Shown one piece after another: positions 1 through 8,749 of a stretch of 41,390 bases of DNA (positions are counted from its first letter, which is position 1; each line of letters opens with the position of its first letter). The stretch spans positions 1-41,390 of the forward strand of contig DATMYW010000040.1 in the NCBI GenBank assembly GCA_035560715.1, written 5' to 3'. Made by a program: the position numbers and the translations under genes. The DNA is from JAAXTX01 sp035560715. Its GTDB lineage: Bacteria; Patescibacteriota; Minisyncoccia; Moranbacterales; UBA1568. The notes beneath the pieces are model-generated. The model ran no database searches. It was given only the letters and a program-made list of their open reading frames with translations, and had not been told where the DNA came from.

Positions 1-66
1 GTGCCCGCCGGTCAGCCCGCCGGTCAACACCACCCGCAGTTCCGTATCGTTTCCGTTTCGTTCCAT
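1..66 (-). CDS. murG: MurG glycosyltransferase, N-terminal fragment cut by window edge
   Basis: The minus strand from the ATG at 66 reads 22 codons to the window edge and ends in VVLTGGLTGGH. This matches the glycine-rich N-terminal loop of MurG, usually LTGGGTGGH, which binds lipid I. MurG adds GlcNAc to lipid I on the inner face of the membrane to make lipid II. It follows ftsW by 41 bases on the same strand, the usual company of this gene. Only the first 22 residues are visible, so the call rests on one motif plus context. Confidence 0.75.
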   Translation of the reverse strand, partial: MERNGNDTELRVVLTGGLTGGH

Positions 67-107
67 ATTCGTTCGTCGTTTTGGGAATGCCTTTGAAAAG
101 CCGATAT

Positions 108-1256
108 CTACCTCATTGTAGGATGTTTCGATACGTTGAGCAATATACCGACCGCCGCAAGAATCGCCGCAAGCGACGTGCCCCCGTAACTGATCAATGG
201 AAGCGGCACTCCGGTGAGAGGCATAAGGCCGGTGATGGCGAATATGTTCACAAACGCCTGAAAAACGATCCACGAGACGATACCGACCGCGAGAAGCCGT
301 CCGAACTCATCCGGAGCATTGCGGGCGATGCGGTACCCTCGATATGCGAAGAACAGGAACAACGCTATGACGACCGTACAGCCGACGAGCCCAAGCTCCT
401 CGCCGAGCACCGCGAAGATGGAATCGGTCATCGGTTCCGGCAGGTAGAGGAACTTCTGACGGCTGTGACCGAGTCCGACGCCGAAGAGTCCGCCGGAGCC
501 GAGTGCGATCAGCGCCTGACGTATCTGATAGCCGGCACCGGACGGATCGTGATCCGGATCCATGAACACGGTGAATCGCTTCATGCGATACGGGGCGATC
601 ATGACAAGGATCGAGACCGCGGTGAAACCGGAGACGAGCAGCAGTCCGATGTGCGACAGCCGTGCACCGGCTGCGAAGAACATCGACATCGCGATAACGA
701 ACAGGATGCCGAGCGTGCCCGTATCGGGCTGTTTCATCACGAGAAAGGCGATGATTCCAAGCATGAGAATAAACGGGACGACCCCTTCGAAGAAATCCGT
801 CTTCCTCAGAGGGTCCTTTCCCGAGAACCACGCTGCGAAATAGACGACGAGCGCAAGCTTCATGACTTCGGACGGTTGGAAGGGCGGAATGGGTCCGAGC
901 TGTATCCACCGCGCCGCTCCGTACGCGGTCGTACCCACCCCGGGAATGAGCACCAGAACAAGAAGACCGATCGCGCCGAAAAACAGCGGGATGGCGATCG
1001 AACGCCAGAATTTGTATGACAGACCCTGAAAGAAGAAGAGGGCTACAAGTCCGACCGCGACCCCGAACAGCTGGCGCTTGAAAAAGAAGCCGCCATCCTC
1101 GAAACGGAGGTTGCCGTATGCCACACCGGCACTTGCGACCATTACGAGTCCGATGCCGAGGAGTATGAATACCGAAATCAACAGCGGCCGGTCGAATGAC
1201 GACGATACCCTCTCACTCATACCCTGTTTTCGGACGACTTTTCCGTTGTTCGCCAT
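108..1256 (-). CDS. ftsW: FtsW/RodA/SpoVE-family (SEDS) peptidoglycan polymerase, probably FtsW
   Basis: The 382-aa polytopic membrane protein has about ten hydrophobic segments. Its C-terminal part carries the SEDS signature, with GLMPLTGVPLPLISYGG and the preceding FVNIFAITG, plus a GLGHSRQKFLYLPEPMTD loop typical of FtsW. SEDS proteins polymerise glycan strands from lipid II, and FtsW does so at the division septum with a class b PBP. The trmD stop lies 6 bases upstream and murG follows, so this is a wall-synthesis run. The first ATG (MANNGK) is used; an internal MSERV start is also possible. RodA cannot be fully excluded, but the murG neighbour favours FtsW. Confidence 0.92.
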   Translation of the reverse strand: MANNGKVVRKQGMSERVSSSFDRPLLISVFILLGIGLVMVASAGVAYGNLRFEDGGFFFKRQLFGVAVGLVALFFFQGLSYKFWRSIAIPLFFGAIGLLVLVLIPGVGTTAYGAARWIQLGPIPPFQPSEVMKLALVVYFAAWFSGKDPLRKTDFFEGVVPFILMLGIIAFLVMKQPDTGTLGILFVIAMSMFFAAGARLSHIGLLLVSGFTAVSILVMIAPYRMKRFTVFMDPDHDPSGAGYQIRQALIALGSGGLFGVGLGHSRQKFLYLPEPMTDSIFAVLGEELGLVGCTVVIALFLFFAYRGYRIARNAPDEFGRLLAVGIVSWIVFQAFVNIFAITGLMPLTGVPLPLISYGGTSLAAILAAVGILLNVSKHPTMR

Positions 1257-1262
1257 GTCGCT

Positions 1263-1937
1263 TCAGTTTTCACTGCTCATCTTCTTCGACATCCCGTCCC
1301 TCCACTTCGCGATTTCACCGTGATGACCGGACAAGAGCGTCTCCGGTACCTTCCATCCGCGGAATTCCTCGGGTTTCGTATACTGCGGATGTTCAAGCAC
1401 GCCCTCTTCGGTATGCGACTCGGTCTCGGCGCTCTGCGCATTGCCGAGCACTCCCGGAATGAGCCTCGCGACAGCGTCCGTGACGACCATAGAGGGGAGT
1501 TCCCCTCCGGTCAACACGAAGTCCCCGATCGAGAGTTCCTCGTCCACGAGATGTTCCGCCACTCGTTCATCGACGCCCTCATACCGTCCGCAAACAAGAA
1601 TCAGTCGGTCATAGTCCGCAACGAACCGCCTGGCATCATTCTGCGAGAACCGCTTTCCCTTCGCGGAAAACAGTATGATCCGCGTCCGTTCGCGCGACGC
1701 TTCGCCCTTCGCAAGCAGGTCTTCGACGCAGGCGAACAGAGGTTCCGGCTTCATGACCATCCCGGCTCCGCCGCCATACGGCGTATCGTCGACCGTTCGG
1801 TGCTTATCGGTGGTATAATCCCGCGGATTCGCGAACCCGAATGATACGAGCCCATCCTCCTTGGCGCGGTTCAGCATGGATACGCCGAGATACGACTCGA
1901 AACTTTCGGGAAACAGGGACACGAAATCGAATTTCAT
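1263..1937 (-). CDS. trmD: tRNA (guanine-N1-)-methyltransferase TrmD
   Basis: The 224-aa SPOUT-fold enzyme methylates G37 of tRNAs reading CNN codons, using S-adenosylmethionine, and so prevents frameshifting. The family start MKFDFVSLFPESF fixes the initiation codon at 1937; the frame is open further upstream but that part is not family-like. Visible motifs are DDTPYGGGAGMVMKPEP, LVCGRYEGVDERV and the SIGDFVLTGGELP knot region that binds the cofactor. Length is near the usual 220-250 aa. An AGG lies directly before the ATG. It is co-oriented with ftsW, 6 bases apart, so the two are probably co-transcribed. Confidence 0.95.
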   Translation of the reverse strand: MKFDFVSLFPESFESYLGVSMLNRAKEDGLVSFGFANPRDYTTDKHRTVDDTPYGGGAGMVMKPEPLFACVEDLLAKGEASRERTRIILFSAKGKRFSQNDARRFVADYDRLILVCGRYEGVDERVAEHLVDEELSIGDFVLTGGELPSMVVTDAVARLIPGVLGNAQSAETESHTEEGVLEHPQYTKPEEFRGWKVPETLLSGHHGEIAKWRDGMSKKMSSEN

Positions 1938-2092
1938 ACCTGATGAGTTATCTGAAAACGGAAGATGCTGAGACTTCGTTCTGACTACCAAAAGAATCCG
2001 TTCCGATGCCTGATCCGAACCGGAACATTTCAGCTTTCAATGGCATCACTGCGGCTCCGTCTCATTATACCCCGAAAAACACCGTGGCGGAA

Positions 2093-2130
2093 GAAAAAAA
2101 CCGCGGCCAGCAATTGATTGCCGCCACGGT
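2093..2130 (-). terminator. Intrinsic terminator after the 120-aa gene
   Basis: On the minus strand CCGTGGC and GCCGCGG pair with one G-T wobble, with an inner GCAAT/ATTGC stem, and are followed by a run of seven T. It separates the 120-aa unknown gene from trmD. Confidence 0.8.
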
Positions 2131-2193
2131 CTGAAATAGCGACGAGAGATTCCCATCCGATCCGCAAGACATTCCTTTGGTCATTCGGGCGCC

Positions 2194-2556
2194 TCATCCG
2201 CACTCGAGACCCTGTTTCAGCATCCCGATAAACCGTCCGATCGCAAGTTCGGCGCCGTCGGACAAAGCACGCTCGCTTTCATGGATGAATTCCCCTCCGG
2301 CATGGGCCGAGTGTACGGATATCTCGAGCCGTTTGAATTCATGTTCGCACAGAATTCCCGAAATATGTAGGAATACGATCACATCGGACCCGAACAGCGG
2401 CCCTATCGATATCACGTCGCATGAGAAGTGTTTCGACTCGTCCGATTGCCGCATATGGACACTCCATGACAATACGGATACCACCCAGCGCATCGCGTCA
2501 CGCAGCTGCTCCGCCGATTTCGTATCGACCCCCCTGATAATCCTTCTCTGTTTCAT
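2194..2556 (-). CDS. Hypothetical 120-aa protein
   Basis: I do not recognise this family. The start at 2556 (MKQRRIIRGVDTKSAEQ) is chosen because GGAGG sits 6 bases upstream; an ATG five codons earlier lies inside that site. The protein is soluble, with mixed alpha/beta character and no signal peptide: an N-terminal polar helix, a hydrophobic central part (DVISIGPLFGSDVIVFLHISG) and a C-terminal helix ending FIGMLKQGLECG. It is a single-gene unit with a terminator 63 bases downstream. A TATAAT -10 box lies upstream at 2717-2722 on the minus strand. It could be an accessory gene of recent arrival. Confidence 0.55.
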   Translation of the reverse strand: MKQRRIIRGVDTKSAEQLRDAMRWVVSVLSWSVHMRQSDESKHFSCDVISIGPLFGSDVIVFLHISGILCEHEFKRLEISVHSAHAGGEFIHESERALSDGAELAIGRFIGMLKQGLECG

Positions 2557-2647
2557 CGCGTTTCCCTCCATTTATTGTTTCTCTTTTTTCCCGTCCGGGA
2601 CACGGACGACAGGCTCCCTCCCGGCAAAGAACGATGTGAATGACCAA
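2498..2647 (-). CDS. Possible 49-aa leader ORF overlapping the 120-aa gene
   Basis: A TTG at 2647 has a GGAGG site four bases upstream. It opens a 49-codon frame with closely spaced cysteines (LCREGACRPCPG) that ends at 2498, overlapping the 120-aa gene by 59 bases in another frame. The frame can also be extended to a GTG at 2695. A leader peptide coupled to the next gene is one reading; a chance frame is equally likely. Confidence 0.2.
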   Translation of the reverse strand: MVIHIVLCREGACRPCPGREKRETINGGKRDETEKDYQGGRYEIGGAAA

Positions 2648-2755
2648 TTTGCCTCCTTCCGTTTCGTTTTCGTCGCTGGAATCACATTGCCACACTGATA
2701 GGCAACCGACTCTAATATTATAAATTATCTATGCTATCAACTGGCAAAAAGTACC

Positions 2756-4171
2756 CTATTCCGGCGAATGACCAAGTGTGAAGTCGCGGTTGAGCAAGGC
2801 ATGCTCGTTTCGCGAAGAACCGTCTTTCCCGGTGATAGTGATCGCGACCGGAATATCTCCCGTACCGGCCTGTCGCGCGATCTTGAGCGTGTACGGGCAG
2901 TCCGCGATCCTCTGCGGAAGATCATACTCGAAAACGACATCCTTCGACGTACCGAGCGGCACCTCGACGAACAGGCCGGCATATTTCCTGCCCATGAAGG
3001 TACCGTACATCGGATCGGACGCGTTTCCGGATATGCTCCGGAAGTCGGTGCCGCCCGGCACATAGACGCGAAGGAAAGTCCGGTAGTCCCTCACCATGAA
3101 GGTCTTCTCCGTCGCGGTGTTCTCGTAGCGGATCGCAAGACGCGCTCTCGGACGATCGCGAGACAGATCGACCTCGTAATCCATGGAACGTTTCATGACC
3201 GAGTCGGTCTTCCAGGCCCCCAGGTTCGCATCGACGGCCTCGACGAAGTCTCCCGACCACGACGTATCGAACGCGCCGTCCCACCCCGCATCGCGGACCG
3301 CGTGCCGTAACGAATCATGGGAGAACGACAATTGGATATCCTTGCGGTCGAGATCGTCGACGACCACCCGGAACAGATGCGGAAGCTCCTGCGGCGGCAA
3401 GGACTTCACTTTGTTGATGATCTGCCGCGCGAGAAGGCCCAGGACGGACTTCCGTTCGCTGAAATCGATGTTCTGGTCGATATACCCCTGCTCGACCTGT
3501 CGCTCGAGATCGAGGACGGCATCGTCTGAACCGTACGAACCGGGGAAGCCCGGCACCTCGACCGGTCCGGTCACGGTCAAAAACGAAGAGAGCACGTCGG
3601 CCGTGATGCCGATGACCCCGTCGAAACGTTCCTGTCCCCCGCCCATCTCATAGAAACGTACCGCCTGTCCGGCGACGATCGGGAAATCGGGCTCCCAATT
3701 GGAATCTCGAAGCTTCCACGAAGGTTCATGCAGCGCGTCCGCTATCGGTTCGGGTGGCACGACCGTATCGGGTATTCGGGTATCGAAGGTTCCCGTATCG
3801 AACGTGGTCAGCCCGGTCATGTGTCTGTCTTTCACTTTGAGGATACCGAAGGATCCGATGAATCCGCCGGTCGGTCGGAGTTCGAGATTGTTCTGAAACA
3901 GGATAAGATAGGTCCGTTCCCGTCCATCGGCACGCAGGAGCGTATTCGTAAGAATGGTCAGAACGCTGCTTCCGTCTTGTGCCCAAGTCGGGACCGGCAA
4001 CAGGTCGGTGATTTCACCGACCAGACCGGAACCATGATCGCGAACTTCCCAATAGAGATACCCGAAGGTAAGAAAGAGGGCCGAAAGGATCGCGAGCAGA
4101 AATCCGTTGCGGAGAGAATGTCGCTTTGTCTCCTTCCGCTTATCGGTCATACGGTTTGATTCGTTTCGCAC
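2756..4171 (-). CDS. DUF4012-domain membrane protein
   Basis: The 471-aa protein has a short basic cytoplasmic tail, one N-terminal membrane segment (about residues 27-45) and a large outside domain. The DUF4012 hallmark YLILFQNNLELRPTGGFIGS lies near residue 90, followed by TTFDTGTFDTRIPDTVVPPEP. The C-terminal part is beta-rich and resembles a carbohydrate-binding or adhesin fold. The GTG at 4171 is taken as start because AGGGG sits about 7 bases upstream; the ATG at 4150 has no such site. The family is common in Patescibacteria and Gram-positives, with no defined biochemical role. The Wzz-like gene ends 3 bases before it and a GT4 gene precedes that, so a role in surface polysaccharide assembly is inferred. 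Confidence 0.85.
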   Translation of the reverse strand: MRNESNRMTDKRKETKRHSLRNGFLLAILSALFLTFGYLYWEVRDHGSGLVGEITDLLPVPTWAQDGSSVLTILTNTLLRADGRERTYLILFQNNLELRPTGGFIGSFGILKVKDRHMTGLTTFDTGTFDTRIPDTVVPPEPIADALHEPSWKLRDSNWEPDFPIVAGQAVRFYEMGGGQERFDGVIGITADVLSSFLTVTGPVEVPGFPGSYGSDDAVLDLERQVEQGYIDQNIDFSERKSVLGLLARQIINKVKSLPPQELPHLFRVVVDDLDRKDIQLSFSHDSLRHAVRDAGWDGAFDTSWSGDFVEAVDANLGAWKTDSVMKRSMDYEVDLSRDRPRARLAIRYENTATEKTFMVRDYRTFLRVYVPGGTDFRSISGNASDPMYGTFMGRKYAGLFVEVPLGTSKDVVFEYDLPQRIADCPYTLKIARQAGTGDIPVAITITGKDGSSRNEHALLNRDFTLGHSPE

Positions 4172-4174
4172 GGG

Positions 4175-5242
4175 TCACCCCTGAAGCAGTTCATTGAGCC
4201 TGCGGCGGAATTCCGCCTGCGAAGGAGTCTCGTGTTCGGGTATGTTCTCATGTTTCGCCTCTTCCACGGCCGTAGCAACGGCATCGGCCTTCTGTCTCAC
4301 CGTATCGGTATCGTCCGAAACGGTCGCCGAGTCATGATCTTCACTTTCATCGGTCGACTCGAACGAAAATTCCTTGAGAAACCGCGCCTCCTCCTCGGAA
4401 TAAGTCGGGATATCGAGCGGCGCAGGGGCCTTCTTCCCCTCGAACACGTTCACGACTTCCCGTGTCGTCGGCTCCGGCTCAAAAAATGAATCCTGTTCCC
4501 TCGTCGGCTCCTTTTCCGTCAAGACGACCTCGGAAAGAATCGGCGAAACGGGACGCTTCGGTCGGAAGATATCCGCACCGAATGGATTCAGCGGGATCGC
4601 CGTCCGGGAACGGTCCGGTAGCACCGAATATCTCGAAAACCGCCCGACAAGCGCTACAAGAACGGACAGCATCGTCGATATCGCTATCCCGATCGCGACA
4701 GAAAGCGAAAGGCGTGACAAAACGGACAGCGAACGCCGGGTGACCAACGGTCCATCGACAATCCTGAAATCCGCCTTCTCACGTATATCATAGTACCTCG
4801 AGACATAACGGAAAAGGGACAACGATGCCGTGCGTGCCAACTTGCCCGCGTCCAATGGATCATCCGCGGTCGCGCGGACCGAAATCACGTTCGGAGTGGC
4901 AGACGCGGATACGGAAAGTCCGGAGTCCAACAGTTCCGCGCGCCCATTTCTCGTCAGGATATCCGGATCACCCTTGATATACGGTCCCGCATCCTGAAAC
5001 AGCTGCTCTCTGAATCCCGACGTTCGGGAAAGAAAGACGACGTCGTTCACGAGATCCGTCGACGGCATCGCATGAACGCCCGGGATGACGAGTACCGAAC
5101 ACTCCGCGGTATAACCGTGAAGCATCCGTGACAACATGAGGAAGGATACGAATGCGGCGGCCGTCGCCACAAGTACGAAGGATCCCGTCGTCATGTGCCG
5201 TTTTTCGGACCCGTTCCGGGAGGTGCTTATTTCGGATGTCAT
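4175..5242 (-). CDS. Wzz-like chain-length/tyrosine-kinase-adaptor-type membrane protein
   Basis: The 355-aa protein has the topology of polysaccharide co-polymerases. A first membrane segment (about residues 19-40) is followed by a mixed alpha/beta outside domain with the TAECSVLVIPG strand, and a second membrane segment lies near residues 178-200. A long acidic, disordered cytoplasmic tail then ends in a helix (EFRRRLNELLQG). Wzz proteins set the length of exported polysaccharide chains. No Walker box is present, so no kinase is fused here. The glycosyltransferase gene ends 3 bases upstream and DUF4012 starts 3 bases downstream, so all three are one operon. The call rests on topology and context, not on strong motif identity. 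Confidence 0.65.
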   Translation of the reverse strand: MTSEISTSRNGSEKRHMTTGSFVLVATAAAFVSFLMLSRMLHGYTAECSVLVIPGVHAMPSTDLVNDVVFLSRTSGFREQLFQDAGPYIKGDPDILTRNGRAELLDSGLSVSASATPNVISVRATADDPLDAGKLARTASLSLFRYVSRYYDIREKADFRIVDGPLVTRRSLSVLSRLSLSVAIGIAISTMLSVLVALVGRFSRYSVLPDRSRTAIPLNPFGADIFRPKRPVSPILSEVVLTEKEPTREQDSFFEPEPTTREVVNVFEGKKAPAPLDIPTYSEEEARFLKEFSFESTDESEDHDSATVSDDTDTVRQKADAVATAVEEAKHENIPEHETPSQAEFRRRLNELLQG

Positions 5243-5245
5243 AGC

Positions 5246-6394
5246 TTATCGTTTCATCTGGTTAGAAAGACGCCCGTATTCCGCTTCATAGAGTTCTGCC
5301 GTCTGCCGCGCGATCGCTTCCCATCCGTAGCAGTCCTCGGCCCGCTTTCTTGCGAGTACGCCATATCGCGCCAGTTCATCCGGACGATTCAGGAGACGCG
5401 CAAGCTCAGCCCGGAGCGAATCGACATCCGCGGCGTCGAAGTACGTTCCGACATTCCCGAGCGCTTCCTCGTTGCCGGGAATCCGACTCGCGGCGATCGG
5501 GAGTCCGTAGCTCATCGCCTCGAGCAATTCGACACTGAGACCGCCGTCCTCCGCCGGCTGAACGAAAATCGAGGCGCCCGTAAACAGCTCGGCAAGAGGT
5601 TCACCGGACTGCTCCCCGAGAAAAAGCACGCTCTCGCGTCCCTCGCTCATCTTTCTCAGGTGCCGCTCGTAACCGGGCGTTTCCGCATGCGTGCCGACTA
5701 TGGCCAGTTTGAAATTATTCGGAAGTCGTCCCGTATCCTCGAGCTCAAGGAAGGCCCGGATCAAATGGTGAACACCGCGATGTGCCACCAGTCTCGTCAC
5801 GGCGAGCACATACCGCTTGTCCTTGAGTCCGAACGCCGTCAACATGTCGAAGGATTTCGCCGGTACCGCTTCGGCACCGTTAGGGATATATGCTATTTCG
5901 CGCGCATACCGTTTTCGCGCGTACGTTTCCATCCCGCGCGAGACAGCGATCGAACGATGAGGGACGGTGCATGCGATCCGTTCCGCGCCCCGCAGGCAAC
6001 GTCTCGCGAACCACCCCCACTTTCCACGATAATAATCCCTTCCGTGAACGGTGGCCATCACCACCGTATTCCGGATCAGAAGGCGGGGCAAGATCGAGAG
6101 AGAAGACGGTCCGATGGACTGGAAATGAATCACGTCGTACCCGCCGAAAAGAGCATGGATCGTCGCTGAAAGGGAATGCGATATCGCATCGAGATGCTTC
6201 GTTCTGATTCCCGGAACCGTCACGATCCGCACGCCCTCGTACCGACGCTTCGTCTCGTCGACGAAGTACGGCCTCGAATAGACCGTCACATCGTGACCGA
6301 GCGCGGCAAGACGAACGGAAAGATGCTCGACATGCGCCTCGACGCCGCCTCCTTTTGCCGGAATCCCCTTCTGTCCTATGAACGCGATCTTCAT
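5246..6394 (-). CDS. GT4-family glycosyltransferase
   Basis: The 382-aa GT-B enzyme moves a sugar from a nucleotide donor to a lipid- or glycan-linked acceptor at the inner membrane face. The N-terminal Rossmann half starts MKIAFIGQKGIPAKGGGVEAHVEHL, as in RfaB/WcaK-like GT4 enzymes with the family glycine loop. The C-terminal half carries the donor-binding region FVQPAEDGG followed by SVELLEAMSYGLPI, where the conserved glutamates sit. It is the first gene of the polysaccharide operon and has a near-consensus promoter about 90 bases upstream. The donor and acceptor sugars cannot be read from sequence. Confidence 0.88.
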   Translation of the reverse strand: MKIAFIGQKGIPAKGGGVEAHVEHLSVRLAALGHDVTVYSRPYFVDETKRRYEGVRIVTVPGIRTKHLDAISHSLSATIHALFGGYDVIHFQSIGPSSLSILPRLLIRNTVVMATVHGRDYYRGKWGWFARRCLRGAERIACTVPHRSIAVSRGMETYARKRYAREIAYIPNGAEAVPAKSFDMLTAFGLKDKRYVLAVTRLVAHRGVHHLIRAFLELEDTGRLPNNFKLAIVGTHAETPGYERHLRKMSEGRESVLFLGEQSGEPLAELFTGASIFVQPAEDGGLSVELLEAMSYGLPIAASRIPGNEEALGNVGTYFDAADVDSLRAELARLLNRPDELARYGVLARKRAEDCYGWEAIARQTAELYEAEYGRLSNQMKR

Positions 6395-6488
6395 GCTTCC
6401 GCGGTTTCGAGATTAACGGGACATCTGCCAGACACCCACCGGAATGGTCGGAAAGCGTGCTCTCAGATCACCCGGTTGGTAACGGGCA

Positions 6489-6517
6489 ACAATAACAAAC
6501 AAGCCATTTTTTGTCAA
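6489..6517 (-). promoter_or_regulatory. Sigma-70-type promoter for the polysaccharide operon
   Basis: The minus strand reads TTGACA (6512-6517), 17 bases, then TATTGT (6489-6494). The predicted start is near 6482, giving a leader of about 88 nt before the GT4 gene. Its -35 box overlaps that of the divergent acyl-CoA synthetase promoter. Confidence 0.75.
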
Positions 6518-6539
6518 CAACGCGCGGGTGCGTTACAAT
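6511..6539 (+). promoter_or_regulatory. Sigma-70-type promoter for the acyl-CoA synthetase gene
   Basis: The plus strand reads TTGTCA (6511-6516), 17 bases, then TACAAT (6534-6539). The start is near 6546, leaving a leader of about 20 nt without a well-placed SD site before the ATG at 6566. Confidence 0.75.
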
Positions 6540-6565
6540 GAGGGAAAGGACACCGACACAAACCT

Positions 6566-8680
6566 ATGCTTCACAGGCCACTTGATAGGCTTTTCTCACC
6601 GCGTTCCATCGCGGTTATCGGCGCATCGACGAAACTCGGTTCCGTCGGCAATGACATCGCGAAGAATCTTATTCACGGCGGATTCGAGGGACCGGTTTTT
6701 CCGGTGAATCCGAACGCGGACGAACTGTACGGGGTGCGGTGTTATCGCGACGTCGCATCCATCGGATCGGTACCCGACCTCGCGATCATCGCGGTCCCGG
6801 CCGCGGTCGTTCCGGACGTGCTCCGGCAGGTTGCGGCCGCCGGAACCGAAGCCGTGGTCATCATTTCGGCCGGTTTCCGGGAAACAGGGCCCGCCGGTGC
6901 CGCGCTCGAGTCCGAACTCAAGACGATAGCCCGTGAATCCGGCATCGCGCTCCTGGGTCCGAACTGCCTCGGTTTTCTCAATCCGAAACTCCACCTGAAC
7001 GCCTCATTCGCTCCTCGACTTCCACGTCGGGGTACCGTCGGATTCCTGTCGCAGAGCGGCGCGCTCATGACCGCCGTCCTCGACCTGTCCGAAGGAAAGA
7101 TCGGTTTTTCAAAATTCGTCGGAACCGGAAACAAGACATCACTCGACGAAAAAGAGCTGATCGACTATCTTGCCGAGGACCCGGATACGCGCGTAATCTC
7201 GTTCTATGCCGAGGGACTGTCCGACGCGCACGAACTCATCGACGCCTCGCGTGACATACTCGCCCGTCCACAGGAAAAACCCATCGTCGCACTCAAGTCA
7301 GGGAGGACCGAATCGGGTATGCGCGCCTCCGGATCCCATACCGGATCGCTCGCCGGAACTGATACCGCATACGACGCCTTGTTTCTTCAGGCACGAATTC
7401 TCCGCGCGAATTCCATCCGAGAATTCCTTGACACCGTATCCGTTCTTTCTGAAAATCCGTTGCCAAACGGAAATAATGTGTTGATCATTACGAACGCCGG
7501 CGGTCTCGGTGTCATCGCCGCCGATGCGGCGACGAAAGCAGGCCTTTCCGTCGTGCGTCCCGGAACGCAACTATCCGAATCGCTGCGTCCGCTTCTCCCA
7601 CCGGCCGCCAGTATCGGTAATCCCATCGACCTGCTCGGCGACGCGAAGTCGGACCGCTACAAGACGGCCCTCGAAATCGCGGGGCGAGATCCCGAGGCCG
7701 ACGCGCTCATCGTCATAATGACGCCGCAGTCGATGACCGAACCGGAAGCAACCGCACGAGCCATCATCGAAGCCAAGCGCACGAGTGGGAAACCGGTACT
7801 CGCGGTATATGCGGGTGGTCGTTCCGTCGAACGAGGAGCCTCCCTCCTCCGCGAGGCAGGCGTTTCGCTCTTTACGTATCCCGAGGATGCCGCAGACGCG
7901 CTCGGCCTCATGGTAAAAGTATCCGACTGGCGCGGCACGCGTTTTTCTCCGAAACGTTCGTTCAACGATATCGACCGCGAACGTGCGGAATCCGCAATCG
8001 CTTCAGCCAAATCCGACGGAAGGGAAAGACTGTCCGGAATCGAGACGGAAGACGTGCTCGCCGCATACGGATTCCCCATGCTCCGAAGCTGGTTCGCGGC
8101 AACCGCCGAAGAGGCTCATGCTGCCGCCCGCGGCATTGGCAGACCGGTCGCCCTCAAGATCGTCTCCCCGGATATCATACACAAGACCGATGCCGGCGGT
8201 GTCTCGCTCGATATCCGTCCGGAAGACGTCGTCCGCGAAGTCACGAGACTGTTCGAACGCGTACACGAACGGAAACCCGACGCCCGTATTCTCGGGGTAA
8301 ACGTCATGGAAATGGGAATACCGGGAGGCAAGGAACTCATTCTCGGCGTGAAAGAAGAGTCGGGACTCGGCACTCTGATACTGGTCGGCATGGGCGGAAT
8401 CTATACTGAAACCCTTAGGGACGTTTCCTTCCGTTTCGCGCCGATCGTTCCCGAGGACGCGTCCGAGATGCTCTCCGAACTCCGCGGTTTCCCCATGCTC
8501 AAAGGAGTCCGTGGCGAATCGGGAATCGATTTGAGCATCGTGACCGAATGCATCGAGCGCCTCTCCAGGCTCGTCGAGGACTTTCCCGAAATCGTCGAGC
8601 TCGACATAAATCCGCTTTCCTGCCAATCCGACGGTTCGCTATCCCGTATCCTTGACGCCCGCATTTCCATCCGGAAGTGA
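6566..8680 (+). CDS. Acetate/acyl-CoA ligase (ADP-forming), fused alpha and beta subunits
   Basis: The 704-aa enzyme interconverts acyl-CoA, ADP and phosphate with free acid, ATP and CoA, so it can make ATP from acetyl-CoA at the end of fermentation. Domain order is an N-terminal CoA-binding Rossmann domain (SPRSIAVIGAS near residue 12), two succinyl-CoA-ligase-like flavodoxin domains, then a C-terminal ATP-grasp domain from about residue 480 (PVALKIVSPDIIHKTDAGGV). His258 in SGSHTGSLAGTD is the expected phosphohistidine. The alpha-beta fusion is the arrangement found in many anaerobes and Patescibacteria. It is a single-gene unit divergent from the polysaccharide operon. A protein-lysine acetyltransferase of the same architecture is unlikely because no GNAT domain is present. 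Confidence 0.92.
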   Translation: MLHRPLDRLFSPRSIAVIGASTKLGSVGNDIAKNLIHGGFEGPVFPVNPNADELYGVRCYRDVASIGSVPDLAIIAVPAAVVPDVLRQVAAAGTEAVVIISAGFRETGPAGAALESELKTIARESGIALLGPNCLGFLNPKLHLNASFAPRLPRRGTVGFLSQSGALMTAVLDLSEGKIGFSKFVGTGNKTSLDEKELIDYLAEDPDTRVISFYAEGLSDAHELIDASRDILARPQEKPIVALKSGRTESGMRASGSHTGSLAGTDTAYDALFLQARILRANSIREFLDTVSVLSENPLPNGNNVLIITNAGGLGVIAADAATKAGLSVVRPGTQLSESLRPLLPPAASIGNPIDLLGDAKSDRYKTALEIAGRDPEADALIVIMTPQSMTEPEATARAIIEAKRTSGKPVLAVYAGGRSVERGASLLREAGVSLFTYPEDAADALGLMVKVSDWRGTRFSPKRSFNDIDRERAESAIASAKSDGRERLSGIETEDVLAAYGFPMLRSWFAATAEEAHAAARGIGRPVALKIVSPDIIHKTDAGGVSLDIRPEDVVREVTRLFERVHERKPDARILGVNVMEMGIPGGKELILGVKEESGLGTLILVGMGGIYTETLRDVSFRFAPIVPEDASEMLSELRGFPMLKGVRGESGIDLSIVTECIERLSRLVEDFPEIVELDINPLSCQSDGSLSRILDARISIRK

Positions 8681-8731
8681 TTTCGATCGAACGATTCCGT
8701 ATCGAAATCGGCACGGACATCATCCGTGCCG
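8680..8731. other. Two tandem hairpins between convergent genes
   Basis: ATTTCGAT/ATCGAAAT (arms 8680-8687 and 8701-8708) is followed directly by CGGCACGGA/TCCGTGCCG (arms 8709-8717 and 8723-8731). Neither has a real T-run on either strand. They sit between the convergent ends of the acyl-CoA synthetase gene and rseP and could act as weak two-way terminators or 3'-end stabilisers. Confidence 0.5.
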
Positions 8732-8749
8732 CTTCAGTCATCGCGGTGT

